Assembly: GCA_903908605.1 (NCBI GenBank)
Contig: CAIVSQ010000405.1
Location: 1-32,745, forward strand
Origin: an uncultured Anaerolineae bacterium
GTDB taxonomy: Bacteria > Chloroflexota > Anaerolineae > Anaerolineales > Villigracilaceae
Reading direction: 5' to 3'
DNA: 32,745 bases
Positions 1-8,346 of this stretch are shown piece by piece (positions within the stretch are counted from its first letter, which is position 1; each line of letters opens with the position of its first letter). The notes below the pieces were generated by a model. It was not told where the DNA came from, made no database searches, and worked only from the letters and a program-made list of their open reading frames with translations. The translations under genes and the position numbers were made by a program.

Positions 1-50
1 GCCTTGTGGTCGTCAAAAAGGCCAAAACCTGACCTTTTCGGTACATTTAT

Positions 51-905
51 ATGCTTATCAAGGTGCTTCCTTGTGCTCCAAAAATCGCAAGGTCATTTCA
101 ACTTGTCAAAAGTCCAAAACTTGACAACGATTTTTATATTTGTGCGCTGGATACCCCTGGCTACGGCTTTTCAGACAAGCCCAAAGGCAGCTACCATTAC
201 ACCATCCTGGATGATGCCAGGCTGACAGACTATTTCATCCGTGATATAGCGAAGATTACAGATTTTACGCTGGTAACGCATGACAAAGGTGACAGTGTAG
301 GCCTGGCTATGCTCAACATTTACCAGGCCTACCTTACCAAACCCTACACCTTGCATCTGCATGTCATACTAAATGGGAATATTTTTCTTCCGCTGGCCAA
401 ATTAACCAGCGCGCAGAAATTATTACTCAACCCAATCGTTGGCCCTATACTTTCATCGTTTTTGGATGGTGAACTATTTGCAAAAGGCCTGGCCAGAAGC
501 ACTTACACCCCAGAACTGGCAAACGGAGAAATACAAGCGTTGGCATCCATTTTTGATTACCAGGGCGGAACCAGTGTTGAATATGCCATCATACAGTACC
601 TCAATGAGCGCAAGGTCAATGAAGTCACCTGGCTGAAAGCCCTGGCAAACAGTGATGTACCCACAACTCTGCTGTGGGGCGATCTGGATGAAATTGCACC
701 GGTCGCAGTACCAGATTATGCCTGGGAAAATTACCTCAAACAACGTGCGGTGACAAGCACCTATTGGCGAATTCCTTGCGCCAATCACTATCTACAGGTA
801 GACCAACCTGCCATAGTGGCCAATATCATCCGCGCGGCAATTTCAACAGACAAAGATACAACCGTGACTGGTATTGAAAACTGCCAGCCGCACGTTGTAA
901 AATAA
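51..905 (+). CDS. Alpha/beta hydrolase with Asp nucleophile, N-terminus probably missing or degraded
   Basis: Cytosolic alpha/beta-hydrolase-fold protein of the haloalkane dehalogenase/epoxide hydrolase type. The strand-4 segment 'LDTPGYGFSDKP' (about residues 34-44) is typical. The nucleophile elbow reads H77-D78-K79-G80-D81, so the nucleophile would be Asp rather than Ser. A late Asp in 'WGDLDEIAP' and a His in 'CANHYLQVDQP' complete a plausible triad. Relatives have about 35 residues plus an HG-x-P oxyanion-hole motif before this point. Here the reading frame begins at that position with 'KVLP' in place of HGxP, and an in-frame TGA lies at 30-32. The ATG at 51 is therefore the only start available in the window, but the protein looks 5'-truncated or frameshifted. 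It lies 29 bp upstream of a TetR gene and may share its transcript. The fold is well supported; activity is doubtful. Confidence 0.7.
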   Translation: MLIKVLPCAPKIARSFQLVKSPKLDNDFYICALDTPGYGFSDKPKGSYHYTILDDARLTDYFIRDIAKITDFTLVTHDKGDSVGLAMLNIYQAYLTKPYTLHLHVILNGNIFLPLAKLTSAQKLLLNPIVGPILSSFLDGELFAKGLARSTYTPELANGEIQALASIFDYQGGTSVEYAIIQYLNERKVNEVTWLKALANSDVPTTLLWGDLDEIAPVAVPDYAWENYLKQRAVTSTYWRIPCANHYLQVDQPAIVANIIRAAISTDKDTTVTGIENCQPHVVK

Positions 906-915
906 TTAAACCAAC

Positions 916-923
916 AAAGGAGG
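916..923 (+). promoter_or_regulatory. Strong ribosome binding site for the TetR gene at 935
   Basis: AAAGGAGG is a near-perfect anti-16S match, 11 nt before the ATG at 935. It fixes that start and shows the regulator is translated independently of the upstream hydrolase. Confidence 0.75.
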
Positions 924-934
924 ATAATCATATT

Positions 935-1546
935 ATGCCCAGACCGAAAAAGAGCAAAGCAGAAGTAGAAATCACCCGTGAGCATATTCTCGACATCGCC
1001 CTGGTCCTATTGCAAGAATTCGGCCCAGAAGCCATTACCAGCCGTGCGATTGCGAAGCAAATGGGCGTGGCGCACATGTCACTGTATACCTATTTTGAAA
1101 ACCAGTCTGCCATTTTACGTGCTTTAACGACACGCGAGATAGCAAAATGGCGATCAAGTCACGAAAATTTTCTGCAACGTGCGGAGACAGAAGACATCAG
1201 CCGTGTTGTGGAAGAATTTATCCTGTTTGTAATTTCCTTTGCGCGTGAAAATCCCAACCTGTACCGCATGGCCGTGGTTTTTCCGGAAACTGGTATGGAA
1301 AGTCCGGAAGAAAGTCACCTGCGCATGAAGATAACCGTTGGACAACTAGCGGGGCTCATCCATCTGGGTATAGCACGCGGCGAGTTCAAGTCGCGCAACC
1401 CCTTCCTCGCAGCGGCAACCGTCTGGACCATGGTTAATACGCCATATATATTATTCCACACAGGAAAAATTAAGGATCCGGTCATGCGCGAGCAAATCAT
1501 GAATGAAATCATGGATGCCGCCCTGGGTTACTTAAAATCCACCTGA
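935..1546 (+). CDS. TetR/AcrR family transcriptional regulator
   Basis: A 203-residue one-component repressor. The N-terminal DNA-binding domain (about residues 12-62) has the family's pattern: a first helix 'ILDIALVLLQEFG', then the helix-turn-helix 'ITSRAIAKQMGVAHMSLYTYF', ending in the typical 'YxYFxN' segment. The C-terminal half (about 70-203) is helical and divergent, as expected for a ligand pocket, so the effector cannot be read. It follows the alpha/beta hydrolase by 29 bp on the same strand and may control it. It converges with the large glycan gene, whose stop is 25 bp downstream. The start is fixed by AAAGGAGG. Family call secure; targets unknown. Confidence 0.93.
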   Translation: MPRPKKSKAEVEITREHILDIALVLLQEFGPEAITSRAIAKQMGVAHMSLYTYFENQSAILRALTTREIAKWRSSHENFLQRAETEDISRVVEEFILFVISFARENPNLYRMAVVFPETGMESPEESHLRMKITVGQLAGLIHLGIARGEFKSRNPFLAAATVWTMVNTPYILFHTGKIKDPVMREQIMNEIMDAALGYLKST

Positions 1547-1570
1547 TCTGAGGTGTTATCTTGCTTGATT

Positions 1571-4558
1571 TTAGCCGCCCAGGTCGTGGTCAATCCCATT
1601 GGCCTGGGTGACCTGCCCAGCCCACAACCCAAGCACACAGCCCAACAACATGCGACCAGGGGGCAGGCTCCAAAGATAATGGTCAAACATACTGATGGTA
1701 AACAAGCCAGCCAGAGCGGCAAACAGCAGAATTATGCCCGATTGAGGTTTGCGCAAGCTGATCCAGGTCACAGAAATAGCCAACCCACCCAGCAGCAGCA
1801 TACCGCCCAGGCCTAATTCACTGGCAGCCAGAAGTACCACGTTATGAACCGGCTCGATGATATAGCCCGGTCCAGCACGTTGCGCCAGTGCAATAATAAA
1901 TGCTCCAATCCCCACCCCGCTGAATGGGCGCTCACTAAAATACTGTACCCCCTGCCCGGCCAACCAGGTGCGCCCACTCACTGAGAATGTCTCTGTTTTT
2001 ACAGGGCTATCCCCCAAGCGTGTGGCCGTCAGGTCGCGCAGCAGGAAGGCCATCAGCGCAAAACTGGCCAGTGTGACGAATAACAAAAGCAGCATGCGCC
2101 AGGGGGTGAAATGACGCGCAAACCAGGTCAACACCAGCCCAAAGACAGCCAGTCCCAACCAAGCACTGCGTGAAAACGTCAGCACCAGCAGCGCCACCCC
2201 CAAACCAATCAATCCCAAGGTGAAGACTCTGCCACGGGTCTGCACCAGGTAAAGAGAAATCAGGCTGGCCAGGCACACAAACAACACGCCAGCCAGGATA
2301 TTTGGATGCGGCAGGGTGCCATAGGCTCGCAACCAGCGTGTGCCATCGATCAGCTCGACAACACTGACACCTTTCGTGGCTGGAAGTAGATCGCCTGGCC
2401 AGTTTAGCCCGAGCGGCAACAAGAATGCGGTCGATTGGGTCCAAACCTGCCCAAATCCGGCCACCAATTGTGTCAGGAGTGCAAAGACGCTGCCAATGGT
2501 GAAACTGCGCCAGGTGGAGGGGCGATCTTGCAGTGAGAGGAACAGCCCAAAAACCAACCACCAATGCAGGCTGGTAAAGGCGGAGATACGCCAATCCTCG
2601 GACCAGAACACACTAAGGCTGGTTAATAGGCACAACCCCAGCAACCAGTTGACAGTACGGGCAAACCAGGGGTGATGATCCTGCTGCCGGGCTTGTGCAG
2701 GGCCAAAACCGCGTGCAAGGGCCCAGGCCAGCCAGGCAGATGCGGCGATAGCATCACTCAAAAATACCAGTGCGCCATCATATGTAAAGTACACACGCGC
2801 ATGGTTGTATAAAAACAAGGGGCGATGATACCAAAAACAGAGTGCTATAGGCAGCAAACCCACAAGAATGGAATGAATTGCATACAAGCTGGCTTTGCCA
2901 GTTTTGGGTTTCAATTTTATAAACGCCAGCGCACCCGCAAGGGTAAGCGATAACAAAGGAAACACACCCCAGCTAAACTGTTCCCAGGGGGTTTCAGCTG
3001 GCGGCTCAATCGACGGTGGTAAAACGGCGTTCGGGTTTTCCCAAACATCGACATGATTACTAAGCGAAGTCAGGTAGACCCAGCCATGACGCTTGAGGAT
3101 CGGGATGTAGTCGACCCGGTTGACAACCCCCCAGCGTACGCCACGCTCGCCAAGTTTTTGCAGGACAGGCTCGAGCAATTTAAAACCATCAGGCAGCCAG
3201 TAGGTTGTATCGATCTGTCCAATTCCGCTCGCGCGCAGTTCCGGTAAACCACGAGCGCTGTGGTAACTGCCATCGATGGTCGTGGCCGGTGTCAGGCGGG
3301 ATAGATAAGCGAGTTGATCTCCCAGGCCGAAAGTAACGTAGCGCCAGTCAGCCCGGTCAGCCGTCGCCAGGAAATCGACAATTGGCTGCATATCCACCTG
3401 TTCAGGCTGGGTGGGCAGCAGAGTAGGCAGCAAAGCCGAAATCAGCGCACATAAACCGAGCAGCGAAAAGAAAACCGGCGTCAATAGGCTGGCCAACCCA
3501 CGCGAAAACCTGAATCCAGAAAGACGCAGCCAGCGCCTGGAAAAGACCAGTGCATTGCCAATGAACGGCAGCATCACCCAGGATGCCCACAAGGCAAAAC
3601 GATCGTAGGTTAACCATTCCCAGCCAGAGCCAAAAAACCAGCGCGGCAGTGGGGTAGTTCCACCCAGCCCAAGTGTAAAGAGCAGCAAAAATGCGACCCA
3701 CAGGCCAAACGTTTTTCGGCACAATCCTTTCCATAAAAAGATGGGGATTAGCGGGATCAAGATGCCGTAAACTGGCAGAAAAAATGCCATGGGCGCAAAG
3801 TGGTCGACGAAAAAATTATGGCGGGAAGGGTGATCGATTGGAACTTGCATGGCCTGAAGACGACCCCAGGCCCAAAAGGGCCAAATAACGATCACGGCTG
3901 CCAGTGCCGAAAACAGGCCCACCTGCACAAGGCGCGGTAGAAATATCTTCCAACTCAGGGTTTTGTTCAAAAGCAGATGAGCAAGCAACGCCCCCAAGGC
4001 AAATGGCAGAAACAGCAAGGTGGCATGATGAGCAGCCATCACAACGGTAAAAAGGGCGACAGTCAGGCAGGCATTCAGGCTGCCGCCCTTGTGCAGATAT
4101 TCGTTCAGGGCCGAAATTGCAAAAAGGGCGAACAAACCACTTGCCAAGGTAGGCAGTTGTCCAAAAGTGTGGGCGGCCTGATAAACGGAAGGAAGCAGGG
4201 CGGCCGCCAATGCGGCATAACCTGCCACTGTCCGGCCGGCATAAACCCGTGTAAAGGCATAGGCTGCCAGCGGGTAGGCACTTAATACCAACCACAACAG
4301 CAGTCCAAAGGCTGCATCCACCCCAATGATCCGGCCCAACAAGCCGATCAGCTGGTGCGTAAGCGGTGGATAAGAAACGATCTCAAAACCGCTGTACCAG
4401 CGCGGTTCCCATAACGTCCACCAATTCAGCCGATAATGATCCCCAAAAAACATGTGGTTGTAAGCATCATAGCTCAACCGGTAACGCGCGCTGAGCACAA
4501 ACACGCCCTGCAAGATAAAAGCCAGCAGCGTGGCCAGCCGAACCCTGCGGGGAATCAC
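1571..4558 (-). CDS. Large multi-pass membrane protein with C-terminal O-antigen-ligase (WaaL/Wzy) domain
   Basis: A 995-residue integral membrane protein with two membrane domains. Residues 1 to about 370 hold many hydrophobic segments and resemble the uncharacterised '6-pyruvoyl-tetrahydropterin synthase-related' membrane family. A soluble, probably extracytoplasmic stretch follows at about 385-520, then a second membrane block from about 540. The C-terminal part carries O-antigen ligase signatures: 'GTLPHPNILAG', a 'LTFSRSAWLGL' helix, 'GRTWLAGQGVQYFSERPFSG' and 'EPVHNVVLLAASELG', which contains the conserved His-Asn of Wzy_C-type ligases and polymerases. O-antigen ligases are usually about 400-500 residues, so this is roughly twice normal. 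It starts with GTG and overlaps the upstream glycosyltransferase stop by 4 bp (GTGA), implying translational coupling. Probable role: polymerising or transferring a lipid-linked glycan outside the membrane. The ligase half is fairly sure, the N-terminal half is a weaker call. Confidence 0.8.
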   Translation of the reverse strand: MIPRRVRLATLLAFILQGVFVLSARYRLSYDAYNHMFFGDHYRLNWWTLWEPRWYSGFEIVSYPPLTHQLIGLLGRIIGVDAAFGLLLWLVLSAYPLAAYAFTRVYAGRTVAGYAALAAALLPSVYQAAHTFGQLPTLASGLFALFAISALNEYLHKGGSLNACLTVALFTVVMAAHHATLLFLPFALGALLAHLLLNKTLSWKIFLPRLVQVGLFSALAAVIVIWPFWAWGRLQAMQVPIDHPSRHNFFVDHFAPMAFFLPVYGILIPLIPIFLWKGLCRKTFGLWVAFLLLFTLGLGGTTPLPRWFFGSGWEWLTYDRFALWASWVMLPFIGNALVFSRRWLRLSGFRFSRGLASLLTPVFFSLLGLCALISALLPTLLPTQPEQVDMQPIVDFLATADRADWRYVTFGLGDQLAYLSRLTPATTIDGSYHSARGLPELRASGIGQIDTTYWLPDGFKLLEPVLQKLGERGVRWGVVNRVDYIPILKRHGWVYLTSLSNHVDVWENPNAVLPPSIEPPAETPWEQFSWGVFPLLSLTLAGALAFIKLKPKTGKASLYAIHSILVGLLPIALCFWYHRPLFLYNHARVYFTYDGALVFLSDAIAASAWLAWALARGFGPAQARQQDHHPWFARTVNWLLGLCLLTSLSVFWSEDWRISAFTSLHWWLVFGLFLSLQDRPSTWRSFTIGSVFALLTQLVAGFGQVWTQSTAFLLPLGLNWPGDLLPATKGVSVVELIDGTRWLRAYGTLPHPNILAGVLFVCLASLISLYLVQTRGRVFTLGLIGLGVALLVLTFSRSAWLGLAVFGLVLTWFARHFTPWRMLLLLFVTLASFALMAFLLRDLTATRLGDSPVKTETFSVSGRTWLAGQGVQYFSERPFSGVGIGAFIIALAQRAGPGYIIEPVHNVVLLAASELGLGGMLLLGGLAISVTWISLRKPQSGIILLFAALAGLFTISMFDHYLWSLPPGRMLLGCVLGLWAGQVTQANGIDHDLGG

Positions 4559-5727
4559 ATGCTCTCCGGTAAGAGGTGGATGCGCTTAGAACTACGGCAA
4601 GTTTCGAGCGCCAGGTTAAAAGCCTGCAGGTATGTTCGGCATGTGTCTTGCGGCAGGCTGCGCTGCATGGCGGCAAAATTTTGCTCCACCTGTTTTCGAC
4701 GCGCCTCAGGAGAGGCCAGGCCAGCTTCAAGTACCTTCGCCAGATCGGCGGCGTTACCGCGCTCAAAAAAACTGACATCCAGGCCGCTTTCGGCTGTGAT
4801 CGCGCACGTCTCGGGCAGATCAGAAGCCACCACAGGCCGGCCCCAGGTCGCTGCCTGGTATAAAATACTGGATGAGCCGGTGGAGGCGTTGTATGGCAGT
4901 ACCACCAGCTGGGCATCCAGGAACAAACCGCGAACAGCTTCTTCAGCCACCTGTCCAAGCCAGCGTACGCCATTTAATCCCTGGTACTGGTTACGCAAGA
5001 GGCCAGCGTAGCCAGGAAAACGGGCATGTTCCGTTCCGGCGATGGTCAGGCGCAAACCGGGGTGACGAGGCTGCAACATTTGGAAGGCATCCAGCAGCAC
5101 TTCCAAACCTTTGAAAGGTGCCAAAGTGGTAAAAAAGAGCAGTTCGGGTGACGGCCCGGCGGGCAATAGCTCAGGTGCGTTATAAGCCCCGATGGGGATG
5201 TGCCTGCTCAATACTGTTGGCCGGTGAACAGCCAGCCAATCAATATAGCGCTGCATGGTCAGGCAGACAACATCAGCCTGCAGCCCAAGACTGGTCAGCA
5301 AGCGGGCCCCATGCCTGGCAAAAGGTCCACCGGGTGCTTTTAATGCCGGCAAGTCCGCCAATTCCACCAGTTCGTGCAGGGTGACGACGGTTGGGATACC
5401 CATGCGGCGAACCAGCCCCAGAGAGAGAAAGCCGGATAAATTGGCCAGCGGCGAACGTCCAAAAACACTCGCCCCCAGGTTAAACCAGACCAGGTCTGGT
5501 TGCAATTCACGAATATGCCGGGCGATTTCCCAACCAGCCAGGGAGCTTTCCGGACTCCATCCTGCTTCAACCCGCAAGGCCCCAGGAAGTGCACGTGGAC
5601 TGCCGCCACTTAGCACTGTGATATGCGAAAAAGCACCCGAGGCCGCCAAAGCAGCACTAACATGGTAACCATACTGGCCGATGCCGGTAATATTGGGTGG
5701 AAACGGGCTGACAATCGCGAGGTGCAT
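4555..5727 (-). CDS. Glycosyltransferase, GT-B fold, family 4-like
   Basis: About 390 residues of a retaining GT-B glycosyltransferase, which would add a sugar from a nucleotide-sugar donor on the cytoplasmic face. The N-terminal domain opens with 'HLAIVSPFPPNITGIGQYGY', the Gly-rich acceptor-domain loop common in GT4 enzymes. The donor domain contains 'TLAPFKGLEVLLDAF' and, late in the protein, 'STGSSSILYQAATWGRPVVA', corresponding to the usual E-x7-E region but with Ser/Gln variation. Three starts are possible: TTG at 5766, ATG at 5739 and ATG at 5727. I chose 5727 because a GGA lies 7 nt before it and it begins at the family's first strand. It overlaps the large membrane protein by 4 bp, so the two form a glycan-assembly operon, divergent from the cluster at 5888. 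Confidence 0.87.
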   Translation of the reverse strand: MHLAIVSPFPPNITGIGQYGYHVSAALAASGAFSHITVLSGGSPRALPGALRVEAGWSPESSLAGWEIARHIRELQPDLVWFNLGASVFGRSPLANLSGFLSLGLVRRMGIPTVVTLHELVELADLPALKAPGGPFARHGARLLTSLGLQADVVCLTMQRYIDWLAVHRPTVLSRHIPIGAYNAPELLPAGPSPELLFFTTLAPFKGLEVLLDAFQMLQPRHPGLRLTIAGTEHARFPGYAGLLRNQYQGLNGVRWLGQVAEEAVRGLFLDAQLVVLPYNASTGSSSILYQAATWGRPVVASDLPETCAITAESGLDVSFFERGNAADLAKVLEAGLASPEARRKQVEQNFAAMQRSLPQDTCRTYLQAFNLALETCRSSKRIHLLPESM

Positions 5728-5817
5728 AAGTTTTTCCATTATGACGAATTCAGACCGTGCTTTCAAGCAATAATGGTTAGAATTTTCGATGAGTTTTTCG
5801 TTTTTACAGGTTGGAAA

Positions 5818-5846
5818 TTGACATTACCCGCGCTGCGTTGTACTAT
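5818..5846 (+). promoter_or_regulatory. Sigma-70-type promoter for the 5888-11145 operon
   Basis: TTGACA at 5818-5823, a 17-nt spacer, and TACTAT at 5841-5846: a consensus -35, ideal spacing and a good -10. Transcription would start near 5853, giving a leader of about 35 nt before the ATG at 5888. It is the only clear promoter seen for the five overlapping genes that follow. Confidence 0.75.
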
Positions 5847-5887
5847 GATGCTATTGTATTTGTAAATTATACTCAAATGGTCCTATT

Positions 5888-6784
5888 ATGGAAAACTCCG
5901 ACGTCTCAATCCACAAAGCCATATTAAAGACCGTGCTCTACGCGGATATTTTTGATTACCCGCTCACCTTCGATGAATTACACCGCTACCTGGTGGATAT
6001 CAATCTGTCGCGAGAACAACTGGCCGAACAACTGCGCCAAGATCAATTTCTGACCCAGTCGGGGGGATATTTTACCTTACCGAGGCGGGAAGAACTCATC
6101 CAAAAACGGGCTGCACGCGAAGGACAAGCTGTGTTGTTATGGCGGGAGGCGAATCGCTTTGGCCTCATCCTCAGCAAGATGCCATTCGTCCGCATGGTGG
6201 CAGTCACCGGCTCATTGGCCATGAACAACGTTGAACGCAGCGCGGACATCGATTACCTGGTCGTGACCACCCCCGGGCGTTTGTGGCTTTGCCGCCTGGG
6301 TATTCTTGTGCTGGTACGCCTGGCCGCCCTGCGCGGGGTTTCTTTGTGCCCTAATTATATGCTGAGCGAGCACGCATTGGAAATTCCGGCCCATTCACTT
6401 TACTCCGCGCATGAATTCACCCAGATGGTGCCACTTTCGGGGTTGGAAATTTATCAGCGTATGCGGCAATTAAACCCATGGGTAATGGATTACCTGCCCA
6501 ACGCGCACGGTCTGCCCTCCCTGGCAAGTAAAATAACTGCATCAACCACACGACCTGTAATACGCAGACTCCTCGAGCTAATCCTGCGTACCGCCGCCTT
6601 TGATTGGATGGAAGGCTGGGAAATGAAACGCAAAATTTCCAAGCTGTCCGCACAAAATAAAGACAACCCTGAATCACAATTCACCGCCGAACTATGCAAG
6701 GGACACTCCAGCCGGCACGGTCAGCGCACCACAGTTTCGCTGAACGAAAGACTGGCTTTCCTCGAACAGGAGTTAATTCCATGA
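5888..6784 (+). CDS. Nucleotidyltransferase-fold protein
   Basis: A 298-residue protein with a minimal nucleotidyltransferase core. Residues 107-127 contain the pol-beta-type signature: Gly108-Ser109 of the G-S loop, then the 'ADIDYLVVT' strand giving metal-binding Asp120 and Asp122. A third carboxylate is not obvious. The N-terminal 75 residues form a predicted winged-helix-like domain ('AILKTVLYADIFDYPLTFDE'). Proteins of this build often sit in polysaccharide or lipid-modification clusters; their substrate is unknown. It is the first gene of a five-gene operon, and its TGA overlaps the radical SAM start by 4 bp. It could nucleotidylate a small molecule or protein, or be a non-catalytic relative. 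Family call good, role unknown. Confidence 0.75.
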   Translation: MENSDVSIHKAILKTVLYADIFDYPLTFDELHRYLVDINLSREQLAEQLRQDQFLTQSGGYFTLPRREELIQKRAAREGQAVLLWREANRFGLILSKMPFVRMVAVTGSLAMNNVERSADIDYLVVTTPGRLWLCRLGILVLVRLAALRGVSLCPNYMLSEHALEIPAHSLYSAHEFTQMVPLSGLEIYQRMRQLNPWVMDYLPNAHGLPSLASKITASTTRPVIRRLLELILRTAAFDWMEGWEMKRKISKLSAQNKDNPESQFTAELCKGHSSRHGQRTTVSLNERLAFLEQELIP

Positions 6785-8346
6785 GCGAAATCCTGCTGGG
6801 CCAATCGTATTATTTACGCTTTGACCCCAAGCTGTGGCAACAAATGCAGCCCTACGCACCGCTCGGTACACTATACGCTGCCAGTTACCTGCGCCAGCGT
6901 GGTTACGAGGTGGCTCTATTCGACGCCATGCTGGCAGAATCGGAACAGGAATGGGACCTGGCCCTCGAGAAACACAATCCCAAATTCGCTGTGCTTTTCG
7001 AGGATAATTTCAACTATCTCTCAAAAATGTGCCTGCTGCGTATGCGTGAAGCGGCCTTCAGCATGATCTCAATGGCACACAAGCGCGGTTGCACAGTGAT
7101 CTTGTGCGGCGCCGATGCCACTGATCATGCCGACCTGTACCTGGGGCAAGGAGCTGATTTTGTCCTGCTTGGGGAAGGTGAACAAACCCTGGTCGATCTG
7201 CTAGACAAGCTCACTGATCGCACACAGCAAAGCCTTGAAGCCATCGCCGGCCTCGCCTACACGCACAGTGCTAACAGCGTGCCTGGCACTCATATTAACC
7301 CACGCCGTCCAGACCTGAAAAATCTCGATTCTTTGCCCTTTCCGGCCTGGGACCTGGTGGATGTGGCCCGCTACCGGTCGATCTGGCTGGAGCGGCATGG
7401 CTATTTTTCGATGAACATGGTCACCACGCGCGGTTGTCCGTTTCACTGCAATTGGTGCGCCAAACCGATCTGGGGACAGCGTTACAATACGCGCAGCCCA
7501 GAAAATGTGCTCGCCGAGCTACGTTGGCTGCAACAGACCTACCAGGCTGAGCATATCTGGTTTGCCGATGATATTTTCGGCTTGAAGCCAGGCTGGCTGT
7601 CCCGTTTTGGCGAACTGGTGCAGGCTGGTGGCGGCTTACCGTTTAAATGCCTGAGCCGGGCCGACTTACTGACCCGCCCGGGTGAAGTGGACGCGCTAAA
7701 ACGCGCAGGTGCACAAACCATCTGGATGGGCGCGGAGTCTGGATCTCAAACGGTCCTGGATGCGATGGACAAGGGCACCCGCGTGGAACAAATCCGCGCC
7801 GCAGCCCAACAACTAAAGGCAGCCGGCATCCGCGCCTGCTTCTTTTTGCAATTCGGCTACCCAGGCGAGACACGCGCTGATATTGAAAAAACCATCCAGC
7901 TTGTGCGTGATTGCGACCCGGATGATATTGGCATTTCGGTATCGTACCCGATGCCAGGCACAAAGTTTTTCTCAGCGGTGAGCGAACAGCTTGGTGAAAA
8001 GCAAAACTGGCACGATTCAGATGACCTGGCCATGTTGTATCAGGGTCCTTACCCAACCGATTTCTATCGAAAACTACACAGTGTCATTCACAAAGAATTT
8101 CGCGCGCGCAAAGCATTGCACTCCATACACCGATTGCTATCAGGGAATAAATCACAGGGACCTGCCAGCCAAAAAATACAGGTCTCGGCGCTGCGCAACC
8201 TGGCCCGCCTGGTGTACAACACACTCAGCCTGCCAATTGCTCGCTGGCAGTTGGACAAACTTGCCGCCCGGCCTGCAGCTGTGCTCAGTCTGCCTCACCT
8301 CAACCCTGATCAGGCCGCCCAACCCACGCCCCAGGAGTCACTATGA
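6781..8346 (+). CDS. B12-binding-domain radical SAM protein
   Basis: A 521-residue class-B-type radical SAM enzyme. The N-terminal domain (about 20-145) has the cobalamin-binding Rossmann shape ('PLGTLYAASYLRQRGYEVAL' and 'GADFVLLGEGEQTLVDLL') but lacks a DxHxxG cobalt-ligand His, as many members do. The radical SAM core starts at about 212 with 'TTRGCPFHCNWC'; Cys219, Cys223 and Cys226 form CxxxCxxC for the 4Fe-4S cluster. 'GAESGSQTVLDAMDKGT' is the typical mid-barrel motif. Relatives methylate or rearrange unactivated carbons in lipids, hopanoids or natural products. The ATG at 6781 overlaps the preceding stop (ATGA); an earlier in-frame ATG at 6694 lies inside the upstream gene and is unlikely. 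It also overlaps the next gene by 4 bp. Family certain, substrate unknown. Confidence 0.9.
   Translation: MSEILLGQSYYLRFDPKLWQQMQPYAPLGTLYAASYLRQRGYEVALFDAMLAESEQEWDLALEKHNPKFAVLFEDNFNYLSKMCLLRMREAAFSMISMAHKRGCTVILCGADATDHADLYLGQGADFVLLGEGEQTLVDLLDKLTDRTQQSLEAIAGLAYTHSANSVPGTHINPRRPDLKNLDSLPFPAWDLVDVARYRSIWLERHGYFSMNMVTTRGCPFHCNWCAKPIWGQRYNTRSPENVLAELRWLQQTYQAEHIWFADDIFGLKPGWLSRFGELVQAGGGLPFKCLSRADLLTRPGEVDALKRAGAQTIWMGAESGSQTVLDAMDKGTRVEQIRAAAQQLKAAGIRACFFLQFGYPGETRADIEKTIQLVRDCDPDDIGISVSYPMPGTKFFSAVSEQLGEKQNWHDSDDLAMLYQGPYPTDFYRKLHSVIHKEFRARKALHSIHRLLSGNKSQGPASQKIQVSALRNLARLVYNTLSLPIARWQLDKLAARPAAVLSLPHLNPDQAAQPTPQESL

Noticed and set aside
2007-2594. 195-codon open frame on the minus strand
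   Set aside because: It runs in another frame within the O-antigen-ligase-like gene, whose membrane helices and ligase motifs are clear. No ribosome binding site or family likeness.
5728-5775. Minus-strand TTGAAA-N17-CATAAT promoter for the glycosyltransferase
   Set aside because: Its -10 overlaps the ATG at 5739 and would leave almost no leader before the ATG at 5727; too uncertain to annotate.
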